64,000 bases of DNA from a candidate division KSB1 bacterium (GTDB taxonomy: Bacteria > Electryoneota > RPQS01). Positions 42,188-51,644 of the stretch are shown in pieces. The notes below the pieces were generated by a model. The model saw nothing but the letters and a program-made list of their open reading frames with translations. It had not been told where the DNA came from and ran no database searches. Location of the stretch: NCBI GenBank assembly GCA_016214895.1, contig JACRMR010000008.1, forward strand, positions 124,001 to 188,000, in the 5' to 3' direction. A program made the position numbers and the translations under genes. Each line of letters starts with the position of its first letter. Position 1 is the first letter of the stretch.

Positions 42188-42216
42188 TTGACCTTTTGCC
42201 AAGTGATTGTTATATT
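42188..42216 (+). promoter_or_regulatory. Strong sigma70-type promoter of the yceD-rpmF-fab operon
   Basis: TTGACC at 42188-42193, exactly 17 bases, TATATT at 42211-42216 followed by a T-tract. It is the best match to consensus in the window, with transcription predicted near 42223. The surrounding DNA is AT-rich. Confidence 0.75.
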
Positions 42217-42237
42217 TTTTTTTCGGAGATTTTGCGC

Positions 42238-42702
42238 GTGAAAGTCCATTTGGCTGCTTACCCTGCTGGGGTTCACCGGATTCGCGAGGATTTGCTTCCG
42301 GAAGAGCTGGAGTTGGACCCGAGCGTGTTCAACGCCGTCCATGCGGATCTCACCCTCGACCGCCATGATCGGTACCTCCAGTTTGAGTTCCGGCTGCATG
42401 CCGAAGTGGGATTGCAGTGCGACCGCTGCCTTGCGGATTTCACGTCGGCGGTCGAAGTCCGTTCGCCGATGATCTACGTGCTCGGCACGCCGTCCCGCGG
42501 CGAAGCCATCGACGATCCCGACCTGACGGTGATTCCGCCACACACCTCGGACCTCGATCTTACGGCCGATCTCCGCGATGCGCTCATCCTGGCCCTGCCG
42601 CGCAAACGGCTTTGCCGCGAAACCTGTCGCGGGCTGTGCCCGACCTGCGGAGCGGACTGGAACGAATCCGTGTGCGCGTGCGCAACGCGCTCTGAATCCT
42701 AA
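42238..42702 (+). CDS. yceD: YceD/DUF177 protein (large ribosomal subunit accumulation family)
   Basis: 154 residues from GTG 42238 (TTG 42232 is the alternative). An ATG at 42151 opens the same frame but lies ahead of the promoter and so is rejected. The DUF177 pattern is present: QCDRCLADF in the middle and a late Cys cluster (CRETCRGLCPTCGADWN, then CACA) that resembles a metal-binding knuckle. It always sits before rpmF in this operon type and is linked to 23S rRNA/50S assembly in other bacteria. Confidence 0.88.
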   Translation: MKVHLAAYPAGVHRIREDLLPEELELDPSVFNAVHADLTLDRHDRYLQFEFRLHAEVGLQCDRCLADFTSAVEVRSPMIYVLGTPSRGEAIDDPDLTVIPPHTSDLDLTADLRDALILALPRKRLCRETCRGLCPTCGADWNESVCACATRSES

Positions 42703-42748
42703 TCGATCGCAATACTCCTAATAAACCAACCTCGATTGGAACTCCACT

Positions 42749-42931
42749 ATGGCTGTCCCTAAGCGAAGAACCGGCAAATCGCGTCGTGATCGTCGTCGCG
42801 CCAACTACAATCTGTCCGCGCCGACGGTCACCTCGTGCCCGAACTGCCACAAGGAAAAGGCGCCGCACCGCGCTTGTCCCAACTGCGGATTCTACAACGG
42901 TCGCCACGTCGTTCAAGTCAAGTCCGCTTAG
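42749..42931 (+). CDS. rpmF: 50S ribosomal protein L32
   Basis: 60 residues, canonical: AVPKRRTGKSRRDRRR at the start, then CPNCHKEKAPHRACPNCG, with both zinc-knuckle pairs intact, and a short tail YNGRHVV. It sits between yceD and plsX, the usual order. Confidence 0.97.
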   Translation: MAVPKRRTGKSRRDRRRANYNLSAPTVTSCPNCHKEKAPHRACPNCGFYNGRHVVQVKSA

Positions 42932-42964
42932 TCCTCGCGGAAGCACCGTTCACCTGGGGATCAG

Positions 42965-44047
42965 ATGGTTGTCGTAGCCCTGGACGTTATGGGCGGTGAT
43001 CACGCCCCCGCGGTTCCCATTGACGCTGCCCTGGCGGCGCTCGATGAATTCGGGACTGGATTGCGTTTGATGCTGGTCGGCCCGGCCGAGCTGGTCGAGA
43101 AGGAGCTGAAGCATCGTCGCGGCGGAATCGATGACCGCATCGAAATCGTCCACGCGTCGGAAGTAGTCCTGATGACCGACAAGCCAGCCAAGGCGATCCG
43201 CACCAAGCCGAACTCATCGCTCATCAAAGCCGTCGAAATGCACCGTGACGGACGCGCTGCCGCGGTGGTCTCGGCGGGACATACCGGCGTTCAGATGGCG
43301 GCCAGCTTCATGCTGCTCGGTTTGATCGAGGGTGTTAAGCGTCCGACGATCGGCGGGCTGTTTCCGGTGGGCAAGGGTAAGTTCTCCATTCTCTGCGACG
43401 TCGGCGCCAATACGGACTGCAAGCCGATCAATCTGCTGCAATTCGCGGCGATGGGCTCCGTGTTCATGGAAATCATGACCGGCAAGGCAAACCCGACGGT
43501 CGGTTTGCTTTCGATTGGCTCGGAGAAGAACAAGGGCAACGAGGCGGTACTTGCCGCGCACTATCTGCTTGAACAGAGCGGCTTGAACTTTGTCGGCAAC
43601 GTCGAGGGCGGCGACATCCTGCGCGGGAACTGCGACGTGTATGTCTGCGACGGTTTCGTGGGCAACATCGTGCTCAAGTTCGCCGAGTCGGTCGGTCCGA
43701 TGGTCTTCGCCAGACTGGCCGGCATGGCGTCTCCGGATGGCGCGGACTCCGGAGCCGGGTCCGTCTTGCGGCAATTGCAGAAGGATTTCGACTACGCGGA
43801 AGTTGGCGGAGTTCCCTTGCTTGGCGTCAACGGGATCTCGATCATCTGCCACGGCGGTTCTTCGGCAAAAGCCGTCAAGAATGCGATTCGGGAAGCGATG
43901 ACTCTGAGCAAAGGCGGCCTGCCGCAAGCTCTGTCAGAGGGCATCGAGCGGTTTGACGCCGGCATGCTCGCCCGCGGAATGGCGCGCTTCAAGTCATTTC
44001 AGGAGCGGCAAGACCAGTTTGACGTGGAGGACGAACAGAATGACTGA
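42965..44047 (+). CDS. plsX: Phosphate acyltransferase PlsX
   Basis: 360 residues. VVVALDVMGGDHAP opens the protein; AGHTGVQMAASFMLLG and DVGANTDCKP follow; KPTVG-like repeats of the family are present (KANPTVGLLSIG). It turns acyl-ACP into acyl-phosphate for phospholipid synthesis. The stop overlaps the fabH ATG. Confidence 0.96.
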   Translation: MVVVALDVMGGDHAPAVPIDAALAALDEFGTGLRLMLVGPAELVEKELKHRRGGIDDRIEIVHASEVVLMTDKPAKAIRTKPNSSLIKAVEMHRDGRAAAVVSAGHTGVQMAASFMLLGLIEGVKRPTIGGLFPVGKGKFSILCDVGANTDCKPINLLQFAAMGSVFMEIMTGKANPTVGLLSIGSEKNKGNEAVLAAHYLLEQSGLNFVGNVEGGDILRGNCDVYVCDGFVGNIVLKFAESVGPMVFARLAGMASPDGADSGAGSVLRQLQKDFDYAEVGGVPLLGVNGISIICHGGSSAKAVKNAIREAMTLSKGGLPQALSEGIERFDAGMLARGMARFKSFQERQDQFDVEDEQND

Positions 44048-45041
44048 GCGGGGCCGGCGCGCGCCTGCGGCGCGCATCGTCGGAACGGGCCACTCCGTTC
44101 CCGATCAAATCGTGACGAACCGGGATCTCGAGCGTATCGTCGATACCAGCGACGACTGGATCACCACTCGCACGGGGATCAAAGAGCGGCGAATCATTCA
44201 GCAAGGTCAGAAGACCTCTGATTTCTGCATTGCCGCGGCGCGCAGCGCTCTCGAGATGGCTGACGTCCGCGCTGAAGAGCTGGATGCGATCATCCTCGCC
44301 ACCATCTCGCCTGATATGCGATTCCCGGCCACGGCGATCATTGTCCAGGGTGCGCTGGGAGCCGTGAATGCCGCGGCCTGGGATATCAGCGCGACCTGCT
44401 CCGGCTTCATGTTTTCGCTCTATCAAGGCGAAGCGATGATTGCTCTGGGGCGCGCCCGGAAGGTATTGGTCATTGGCGCGGAAATGCTCACGCTGCTGAC
44501 GGATTGGACCGACCGCGGAACTTGCGTGCTGTTCGGCGACGGCGCCGGCGCCGCCGTGCTGGCGGCAGCCTCCGACGACCGCGGAATCCTCTCGACTTAC
44601 ATCGGCACCAGCGGCGATCAGGTTGATCTGCTGTACTGTATCGGACAGGGCACCCAAGGCTCGCTCAACAACGGGCAACCGGCCAACGGTGAGCGCTACA
44701 TCCGCATGAACGGCAACGAGGTCTTTCGTCACGCCGTGCGCACCATGGGGCGGGCCGCCGCGGAAGCGGTCGCCCGATCGGGTCTGACCGCCGATGACAT
44801 CGACTGGCTCGTCCCGCATCAGGCCAACACCCGCATCATCGACGCGACCGCCGAGCGCATGAATATGCCGCCGGAGCGTGTCTATGTCAATATCAGCCGC
44901 TATGGGAATACGTCGTCCGCCTCAATCCCCATCGCCCTCGACGAAGCGCGCCGGACCGGTGTCATCAAAGACGGTCAGGTCGTGCTCACCGTTGCCTTCG
45001 GCGGCGGCTTTACGTGGGGCAGTGCGGTCATCCGCTTCTGA
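44040..45041 (+). CDS. fabH: 3-oxoacyl-ACP synthase III
   Basis: 333 residues from ATG 44040, overlapping plsX by eight bases. The catalytic triad is intact: Cys in DISATCSGFMF, His in VPHQANTRIIDA and Asn in YGNTSSAS. It starts fatty-acid synthesis by condensing acetyl- or branched acyl-CoA with malonyl-ACP. A 51-base gap to fabD follows. Confidence 0.96.
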   Translation: MTERGRRAPAARIVGTGHSVPDQIVTNRDLERIVDTSDDWITTRTGIKERRIIQQGQKTSDFCIAAARSALEMADVRAEELDAIILATISPDMRFPATAIIVQGALGAVNAAAWDISATCSGFMFSLYQGEAMIALGRARKVLVIGAEMLTLLTDWTDRGTCVLFGDGAGAAVLAAASDDRGILSTYIGTSGDQVDLLYCIGQGTQGSLNNGQPANGERYIRMNGNEVFRHAVRTMGRAAAEAVARSGLTADDIDWLVPHQANTRIIDATAERMNMPPERVYVNISRYGNTSSASIPIALDEARRTGVIKDGQVVLTVAFGGGFTWGSAVIRF

Positions 45042-45092
45042 TCCAGTCGGCTTCGCTACACACCCCCTCTTCAACAAATTCTTAGGCGTACG

Positions 45093-46031
45093 TTGTTGAA
45101 CATCTTTCTCTTTCCGGGCCAGGGATCGCAGTCCGTCGGGATGGGACGCGACTTGCATGAGGCCTACGAGCTTGCTCGCCACCGCTTCGCGGAGGCTTCA
45201 GGGATTCTCGGTTTCGACCTCGCCCGCATTTGCTTCGAGGGCCCTGAGGAACAGCTTCGGCAGACCCGGGTGACACAGCCGGCGCTCTACGTACATTCTT
45301 GCATCGTCTCCGAGTTACTGGCGGAACGCGGGATTCGACCCTCGGCCTGCGCCGGCCATAGCCTCGGCGAATACTCCGCGTTGGCCTCCGCTGATGCTTT
45401 CGATTTTGCCTCGGGTCTTGCGCTGGTGAAAGCTCGGGCACAGGCCATGCAAACGGCAGGTGAAAACAACCCGGGCACCATGGGTGCAGTCGTGGGCATC
45501 GACGATGAGATCCTGCGCGAGGTATGCGCGGAAGCGTCGGCTGAGGGTGTCGTGATTCCTGCCAACTATAATTCTCCGGGTCAGGTCGTAATCTCCGGTA
45601 CGGTTGCCGGCGTCAGACGCGCGCTCGACCTCGCGAAGGCTCGTGGTGCTCGACTGGTCAAGGAGTTGCCGGTCAGCGGCGCTTTTCACTCTCCCTTGAT
45701 GGCATCCGCGGCGGAGTCACTCGGTGCAGCTCTTGCGGACGCCGACTTGCGCAAACCCAATTGCCCGGTAGTCTCGAACGTCACGGCCCGACCGCATACG
45801 ACCGTCGAGAGCGTTCGTCAACTTCTGGCGGAACAGTTGCTCTCTCCGGTCCGTTGGACGGAATCCGTCGCGACACTGGCGTCGCTCGGCGATGCCCGCT
45901 GGTTCGAAATCGGCAGCGGTAACGTGCTCACCGGACTACTCAAACGTTCCGTCAAGGGCGCGTCTGCGGAAACGGTCGGCACCGTTCCCGACCTCGCGAA
46001 AGTCGCGGCTTCAGCCGAGGTCCCATCGTGA
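45093..46031 (+). CDS. fabD: Malonyl-CoA:ACP transacylase
   Basis: 312 residues from TTG 45093 (a second TTG at 45096). [17 protein letters not shown] at the start, the nucleophile motif GHSLGEYSA, the catalytic His in SGAFHSPLM and QVVISG are all present. It loads malonyl groups on AcpP. Lacking an ATG and with only a weak TAGG site, its translation may be modest. The stop overlaps fabG (GTGA). Confidence 0.95.
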   Translation: MLNIFLFPGQGSQSVGMGRDLHEAYELARHRFAEASGILGFDLARICFEGPEEQLRQTRVTQPALYVHSCIVSELLAERGIRPSACAGHSLGEYSALASADAFDFASGLALVKARAQAMQTAGENNPGTMGAVVGIDDEILREVCAEASAEGVVIPANYNSPGQVVISGTVAGVRRALDLAKARGARLVKELPVSGAFHSPLMASAAESLGAALADADLRKPNCPVVSNVTARPHTTVESVRQLLAEQLLSPVRWTESVATLASLGDARWFEIGSGNVLTGLLKRSVKGASAETVGTVPDLAKVAASAEVPS

Positions 46032-46777
46032 GCACGGCCTTACACGGCAAAACCGCCTGGATCACCGGTGCCGCCCGCGGTATCGGTAAGGAGATTGCTC
46101 TCGCCTTCGCGGAGGCCGGAGCGAATCTCGCGCTCACGGACGTGCTCGAACCGGAGCTTGCAGCCACCGCGACCGAACTCGCGTCCGCTCACGGTGTGAA
46201 GGCCATTTTCTCCAAGCTCGATGTTACCGATGCCGCCGGCGCCGACGCCTGGGTCCAGCGTTGCGTCGAGGAGTTAGGCTCTCTCACCATCTTGATCAAT
46301 AACGCCGGGATCACCCGCGACGCCTTGCTGATCCGCATGAGCGAGGACGACTGGGATCGTGTACTCACCGTCAATCTCAAAGGGGCCTTCGTCTGTAGCA
46401 AGGCGGCCGCCAAGATCATGATGAAAGCGCGGTATGGCAAGATCGTCAACATGGCGTCGGTGGTCGGCGTGATGGGGAATGCCGGGCAGGCCAATTACTC
46501 GGCGTCCAAGGCGGGTCTGATTGGCCTCACCAAGTCAGTCGCCAAGGAGCTCGGCGGGCGCGGCGTCAGAGTGAATGCCGTCGCTCCGGGGTTCATCGAG
46601 ACCGACATGACCCACCAGCTTTCGCCCGAGGTCAAGGCAGCCTACTTGAAGGGCATTCCGCTGAATTCCTTCGGCACCCCTGCGGACGTCGCTCAACTCT
46701 GCGTCTTCCTGTGCTCGCCGGCCTCGGACTACATCACCGGACAGGTTGTCGTGATTGACGGCGGCCTGCACACCTAA
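46028..46777 (+). CDS. fabG: 3-oxoacyl-ACP reductase
   Basis: 249 residues, classical [30 protein letters not shown], catalytic Ser in NMASVVG, YSASK and the PGFIETDM loop. It reduces 3-oxoacyl-ACP with NADPH. Start GTG 46028 overlaps fabD. Confidence 0.96.
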   Translation: MSTALHGKTAWITGAARGIGKEIALAFAEAGANLALTDVLEPELAATATELASAHGVKAIFSKLDVTDAAGADAWVQRCVEELGSLTILINNAGITRDALLIRMSEDDWDRVLTVNLKGAFVCSKAAAKIMMKARYGKIVNMASVVGVMGNAGQANYSASKAGLIGLTKSVAKELGGRGVRVNAVAPGFIETDMTHQLSPEVKAAYLKGIPLNSFGTPADVAQLCVFLCSPASDYITGQVVVIDGGLHT

Positions 46778-46831
46778 TCGTCGCATAAACGAATCGTTCA
46801 GATCGTTCACATACCCAGAGGAAGCCTTAAC

Positions 46832-47077
46832 ATGGACAATCTCGAGTCCAAAGTCAAGAAGATCATCGCGGACCGTTTGCAGGTAGAAGCTGAAAGTGTT
46901 ACGCCGACCGCCAGCTTTGTCGAAGACCTCGGCGCGGATTCGCTTGACCTCGTCGAACTCGTGATGGCCTTCGAGGAAGAGTTTGACTTGGAGATTCCCG
47001 ATCAAGACGCCGAAGGCATGAAGACGGTCGGAGCCGCGATCGAATACCTCAACAAGAAGGCGGCGGAGAAGGCTTAG
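46832..47077 (+). CDS. acpP: Acyl carrier protein
   Basis: 81 residues with the canonical [10 protein letters not shown] motif, whose Ser carries phosphopantetheine, and acidic helices II and III. A clear AGAGGAAG site precedes ATG 46832. It serves the whole fab operon and could also serve the sphingolipid genes. Confidence 0.97.
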   Translation: MDNLESKVKKIIADRLQVEAESVTPTASFVEDLGADSLDLVELVMAFEEEFDLEIPDQDAEGMKTVGAAIEYLNKKAAEKA

Positions 47078-47095
47078 CCGCCCTGCGAGCAAAGT

Positions 47096-48358
47096 ATGAG
47101 TTTAACTCCACGGCGGCGTGTTGTCGTGACGGGATTGGGTGCCATTACTCCCATCGGCAATAACGTCGCCGAGTTCTGGAACGGCTTGATGGCAGGTGCG
47201 AGCGGCGCGGGACCCATCACTCAGTTTGATGCGTCCCCGTTTCCGACTCGGTTTGCTTGCGAAGTAAAGCACTTTGATCCCGCTCCGGTCATCGAGCCGA
47301 AGGAGGCTCGCCGGATGGATCGCTTTACGCAGTTTGCCCTCGTGGCCGCGCACGAAGCGGTCATGGATGCCGGCTTGAATGCCGACGGTTTCGACCGCTC
47401 GGGAGTCGGCGTGATCGTCGGCAGCGGCATCGGCGGCATTATCGTTTTCGAGGACCAGACTCGCGCGTTTATCGAAAAAGGACCGCGTCGCATCAATCCG
47501 TTTTTCGTGCCGATGATGATCTCGGATATTGCCAGCGGACACATTTCAATGACGTGGGGATTTCAGGGCCCCAACTTCTCGGTCGTGTCGGCGTGCTCCA
47601 CGGCGGGTCATTCCACGCATATGGCCTATCGCCTGATTCAGGCGGGCGAGGCCGACGTGATGGTGACCGGTGGGGCGGAGGCGGCCATCAGCAACATGGG
47701 TCTCGGCGGATTCTGTTCGATGAAAGCCCTTTCAACCCGCAACGACGAGCCGCACCGGGCGAGCCGGCCCTTTGACAAGGATCGCGATGGTTTTGTCATG
47801 GGCGAAGGCGCCGCAATCCTTGTCCTCGAGGAGCGCGAGCATGCGCTCCGGCGCGGAGCGCAGATCTATGCCGAATTGCTCGGCGCCGGCGCTTCCGGCG
47901 ACGCGCATCATATTACCGCTCCCCATCCCGACGGCGCGGGCGCGACGCGGGCGATGGCGGCGGCCATCCGCGATGCCGGAATCGAACCGACGGCGATTGA
48001 TTACGTCAATGCTCACGGGACGTCCACGGACATCGGCGACCCGATTGAATCGCGGGCGATCCGCGCGGTCTTCGGCGGGCATGCCGACAAGTTGGCCGTT
48101 TCTTCGACGAAGTCCATGACCGGACACTGCCTCGGTGCGGCCGGCTCCGTGGAGGCCATTGCGTCGATCCTGGCGACTCGTCACGACCGGCTGCCGCCGA
48201 CGATTAATCTCGAGCATCAGGATCCGGCTTGCGACCTCTACTATGTGCCGAACCGGCCGGAGGCGCGACGCGTTGACGTCGCGCTCTCTAATTGCTTCGG
48301 CTTCGGCGGTCACAATTCGTCCCTGATTTTCGCCAAGCCGGATTACCGTGTAGCCTGA
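47096..48358 (+). CDS. fabF: 3-oxoacyl-ACP synthase II
   Basis: 420 residues. Catalytic Cys in VSACSTAGHSTH and the two His motifs NAHGTSTDIGD and KSMTGHCLGAAG are intact. The final LSNCFGFGGHNSSLIF is typical. It is the elongating condensing enzyme, 18 bases after acpP. Confidence 0.96.
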   Translation: MSLTPRRRVVVTGLGAITPIGNNVAEFWNGLMAGASGAGPITQFDASPFPTRFACEVKHFDPAPVIEPKEARRMDRFTQFALVAAHEAVMDAGLNADGFDRSGVGVIVGSGIGGIIVFEDQTRAFIEKGPRRINPFFVPMMISDIASGHISMTWGFQGPNFSVVSACSTAGHSTHMAYRLIQAGEADVMVTGGAEAAISNMGLGGFCSMKALSTRNDEPHRASRPFDKDRDGFVMGEGAAILVLEEREHALRRGAQIYAELLGAGASGDAHHITAPHPDGAGATRAMAAAIRDAGIEPTAIDYVNAHGTSTDIGDPIESRAIRAVFGGHADKLAVSSTKSMTGHCLGAAGSVEAIASILATRHDRLPPTINLEHQDPACDLYYVPNRPEARRVDVALSNCFGFGGHNSSLIFAKPDYRVA

Positions 48359-48367
48359 GCACCTGCA

Positions 48368-49156
48368 ATGTGGCGCCGCCTGATTGAGAGACTTTTTGCC
48401 TCGGCCGGCACGCTCGACCGGGCGACGTCGGCGCATCTCGCGGTGCTGGAACGATTGATCGGATATCGTTTCCGCCGTCGTTCGCTGCTGGTGGACGCGC
48501 TCAAACATCGGTCGGCTCTGCATCAACTGAACGAGGACCGCTCGCGTTCCAACGAGCGCCTCGAATTTCTCGGCGACGCAGTCCTCGATTTCGTCGTCGC
48601 CGAGTATTTCTACCATCTGTTTCCGCAAATGGTCGAGGGCGAGCTGACAAAATTGCGGTCGGTCATTTGCAGCGGCTCCGTGCTCGCGCGAGCCGCCGCC
48701 AAACTGGACCTCGGCCGGTTCGTCATCCTTAGCGCCAACGAGGAGCGCACCGGGGGTCGCGAACGCGCGTCGATTCTCGAGGACGCCTTCGAGGGGCTGA
48801 TCGGCGCGATCTACCTTGACGGCGGCCTTCCACCGGCGCGGCGGTTCGTCGAGGGTTACTTGTTGGACAACTGGCGCGATGTCGTCAAGCAACGGGAGTT
48901 CGTCAACTACAAGAGCCTGATTCTCGAACACGCGCAGGCCAAGCAGTGGTCGGCCCCGGTCTATGCGTTGCGCGAGGAATGCGGTCCCGATCACTCCAAA
49001 GTGTTCGTGGTCGAACTGCTGATCAACGGGGTCGTCTATGGCCGCGGCGAGGGCCGATCCAAAAAGGCCGCGGAACAGGAAGCCGCCCTCGCCTCCGCGG
49101 AGAAATTGGGACTGCTTCCGGGTGTCGAACCGGAATCGGGTCGGCTGGGACGATAG
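48368..49156 (+). CDS. rnc: Ribonuclease III
   Basis: 262 residues. The nuclease signature ERLEFLGDAVLDFVVAEYF and the second acidic site EDAFEGLIGAIYLDGG are intact, followed by a double-stranded-RNA-binding domain (KSLILEHAQAKQW to AEQEAALASAE). It processes rRNA and mRNA duplexes. End of the fab operon. Confidence 0.95.
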   Translation: MWRRLIERLFASAGTLDRATSAHLAVLERLIGYRFRRRSLLVDALKHRSALHQLNEDRSRSNERLEFLGDAVLDFVVAEYFYHLFPQMVEGELTKLRSVICSGSVLARAAAKLDLGRFVILSANEERTGGRERASILEDAFEGLIGAIYLDGGLPPARRFVEGYLLDNWRDVVKQREFVNYKSLILEHAQAKQWSAPVYALREECGPDHSKVFVVELLINGVVYGRGEGRSKKAAEQEAALASAEKLGLLPGVEPESGRLGR

Positions 49157-49204
49157 CGCTTCCCCTGATGTGTGCGTCCGGAAATATTCAACGTCCATTC
49201 CGCA

Positions 49205-49699
49205 ATGCATCCGAAATTCTGCTCGCAATGCGGCGCGCCTTTGGACCTGCGTCTTGCCGACGGCAGACCACGACCCGTCTGCCCCGACTGCGGACTCATC
49301 GTGTATATGAATCCGCTTCCGTCAGTCGCGGCCATTCTGTACTCAGCGGGCCGCGTCTTGCTTGTCAGGCGCGGGATCGAACCCGGTAAGGGCCTGTGGG
49401 GTCTGCCCGGCGGCTTCGTCGAGCGTGGCGAGACGACACAGCAAGCGCTCGTGCGCGAGGTGGAGGAGGAGACGGGATTGATCTGCGCGCCGGTGGACCT
49501 GATCGACGTCCAATCCGTCATCGGCGGATTCTACGGCGATGTGGTCGTTGTCTGTTACTCAGCGCACGTGCTCGCGGGCACGACGTGCGCCGGCTGCGAC
49601 GCCGCCGAAGTCGGCGAATTCCCGGTTGACGAGCTGCCTCCCATGGCATTCGAAACCCATCGCAAATTTCTACACTGCTTTCAGGCCGGACTCACGTGA
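49205..49699 (+). CDS. Nudix hydrolase with N-terminal zinc ribbon
   Basis: 164 residues from ATG 49205 (GTG 49172 would add eleven residues). The zinc ribbon FCSQCGAPL...VCPDCG (four Cys) resembles the NADH-pyrophosphatase-type N-terminus; the Nudix box is complete (GGFVERGETTQQALVREVEE ending in ETGL). It probably cleaves an NDP-X compound such as ADP-ribose, NADH or GDP-mannose. Neighbours give no hint. Confidence 0.87.
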   Translation: MHPKFCSQCGAPLDLRLADGRPRPVCPDCGLIVYMNPLPSVAAILYSAGRVLLVRRGIEPGKGLWGLPGGFVERGETTQQALVREVEEETGLICAPVDLIDVQSVIGGFYGDVVVVCYSAHVLAGTTCAGCDAAEVGEFPVDELPPMAFETHRKFLHCFQAGLT

Positions 49700-49717
49700 G
49701 AACCACCGCATACTAAG

Positions 49718-50728
49718 ATGGACCAATTCGCGAACTTTCGACGACTCGCCTCTCCCCTTGGCGCCGTGGTCGTGCTCCTGATCCTGCTGGCAGGCTGCGC
49801 CATCGAAGAGTCGGAGCGCGGTCTGACCGGTTCCGTCACCGTCAGCCTCTCCGATCCGGAGGGCGTTTTCATCAGCGGCGCCTTGATCTACGTGGATGAT
49901 GTGGCGCAGGCCCAGCGCACACCGGCGACCCTGACTGACGTTGCTATCGGCGCTCGTGTGATTCGCGTCAGCCGTCCCGGTTACAATGACGTCTCCTCCA
50001 CGATCGACGTGCAGTTGAATCAGACCGTCGTTGCCGCGCTGCAAACCACGCTCGCGCCCGTCGGCGCCATTCAACTCGCGGGCGCGCCGGAGGGGACTAC
50101 CTTGTTAATAAACAACCTTCCGTACGGTGTCGCTCCGCCGGAATTCTTCAGCGTTGGCATCGGAAGTTACACGATCTCGGCCTATCTCGAAGGCCACGCG
50201 ACCGAGTTACCTTCATTCTGGAGTCGCGAGATCACGATCGGTGATACCATGGTCCTCTCGCCCCGGTTCACCCCCGTGGCCGCGGGCGCCCATCCCGACA
50301 GCCTCGTTCCTTCGTTTGCGCTCTTCGACGACCGCGACAGCACACAAATGCACCTGGCGCACTATCGCGGGCGCGTGTGCGTCGTAACGTTTTTCTATTA
50401 CTACTGTGCGCCCTGCCTGGCCGAATTTCCGTATATCCAAGCCACCTACGCGGAACCGGACTATGCGGGGAAGGTTGAGTTCTTCGGGGTGGATTCACAG
50501 GACCCCTGGACCCTGTTCGAGCGCTACCGTCGTGATCACCCGACGCTCAGACTGACGTTCCCGCTGGTGTTCGACCCCGGCATGTTTACGACACGTGATT
50601 TTCAGGTGACCGTGCACCCCGCCAACTTCGTAATCGACAAGACCGGCAGAATTCGCTATCGATTCGGTCAGATTACGGAATCCGTTTTGCGTGACGCGAT
50701 TGACGGCTTGCTCGCGGAGGGCAATTGA
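49718..50728 (+). CDS. PEGA-domain lipoprotein fused to a thioredoxin-fold domain
   Basis: 336 residues. Lipobox LLAGC puts the lipid Cys at residue 27. Two PEGA-type beta-sandwich repeats (about 38-110 and 115-165, EGVFISGALIYVDD and EGTTLLINNLPYG) precede an AhpC/TlpA-like domain (about 195-336) with a redox-type Cys230-Ala-Pro-Cys233, the FFGVDSQDPW strand, and the cis-Pro region VHPANFVIDKTG. It is likely anchored in the outer or inner membrane and could reduce or isomerise cargo disulfides. PEGA joined to thioredoxin in one lipoprotein is unusual. Confidence 0.78.
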   Translation: MDQFANFRRLASPLGAVVVLLILLAGCAIEESERGLTGSVTVSLSDPEGVFISGALIYVDDVAQAQRTPATLTDVAIGARVIRVSRPGYNDVSSTIDVQLNQTVVAALQTTLAPVGAIQLAGAPEGTTLLINNLPYGVAPPEFFSVGIGSYTISAYLEGHATELPSFWSREITIGDTMVLSPRFTPVAAGAHPDSLVPSFALFDDRDSTQMHLAHYRGRVCVVTFFYYYCAPCLAEFPYIQATYAEPDYAGKVEFFGVDSQDPWTLFERYRRDHPTLRLTFPLVFDPGMFTTRDFQVTVHPANFVIDKTGRIRYRFGQITESVLRDAIDGLLAEGN

Positions 50729-50828
50729 CGCCGAGCGCGGTTCCCCCTCCCGCCGGAAATCGGATTCTCTGACCCAGACAAGATCGGAAACTTTGCCCAT
50801 TCGCCACTCAGCTCAGGTCGCTAACCCC

Positions 50829-51623
50829 ATGACCAAGCCCTTCATGCTTCCGCTGTTCAGCGTCATCGTGTTGCTCTGCGGCATGACCGTTCAAGCGCAG
50901 ACGTTTTCGTTTGTGCAGCATGATACGCTGATCTACTACCAGAACGTGGACACGGTGTACGAGTTTCATGCGTCCGTCCACAACCTGTTGCCGCAGACCC
51001 ATACGTTGCTCTATACTCTGACGCCGGTGCTGTTCGCGGATACCGCGCGCAACACGAGTATTTGTACCTATGTCGGCTGCTACCCGCCGCACAGTGGATC
51101 TTACTCCGTGCCTCAGGAATATGAGAGCGCGTTTGACGACGACCTTGTCAAGTTCACGGTCTATAACATCATCAGCGACTGGAGCCAGGGCTTCCCGATG
51201 CCCGTTGAGTCGTCCCTCGTTGGCGACTATGTCTTCGACATTACGGTGGCCAACGCCGCCGAGCCGTCCGAATTCACGACGGCACGCGTCTCCCTGATCT
51301 ACGGCGACGGCGTGGTGCCCCAAGTCGTGGCGCCGCTGCCCGGTAATGCGGCTCTCGTCTCCAATTTCCCCAATCCGTTTAACGCCTCGACCGAAATCCG
51401 TTTCTCACTTGCCGAGCACGCACCGGTCCAGCTCGCGGTGTACGACCTGCTGGGACGGGAGGTCGCGAAGCTGGTGGACGGCGCGCAGTTTCACGCCGGT
51501 TCGTACCGCTTGAATTGGAACGCGACTTCGGCGTCCGGCCCGCCGCTGCCGAGCGGCAACTACCTCGTTCGCCTGCTCACGCCCGGCCAATCGGCCACGC
51601 ATCGTATCGCACTGATTCGCTAA
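50829..51623 (+). CDS. Secreted protein with C-terminal T9SS-type sorting domain
   Basis: 264 residues from ATG 50829, chosen because a signal peptide (MLPLFSVIVLLCGMTVQAQ) then sits at the N-terminus. The middle domain is not recognised and holds two Cys close together (CTYVGC). The last 80 residues are a sorting/FlgD-like Ig domain: NFPNPFNASTEIRFSL, VYDLLGREVAKLVDG, LPSGNYLVRLL. Such tails direct proteins through the type IX secretion system or bind surface carriers. No T9SS structural gene is in the window. Confidence 0.8.
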   Translation: MTKPFMLPLFSVIVLLCGMTVQAQTFSFVQHDTLIYYQNVDTVYEFHASVHNLLPQTHTLLYTLTPVLFADTARNTSICTYVGCYPPHSGSYSVPQEYESAFDDDLVKFTVYNIISDWSQGFPMPVESSLVGDYVFDITVANAAEPSEFTTARVSLIYGDGVVPQVVAPLPGNAALVSNFPNPFNASTEIRFSLAEHAPVQLAVYDLLGREVAKLVDGAQFHAGSYRLNWNATSASGPPLPSGNYLVRLLTPGQSATHRIALIR

Positions 51624-51644
51624 TTTCATGTATCCGAGGATCTC

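Noticed and set aside
42151-42237. Upstream start for the yceD gene
   Set aside because: It lies ahead of a strong promoter whose transcript begins near 42223, so it would not be transcribed from that promoter.
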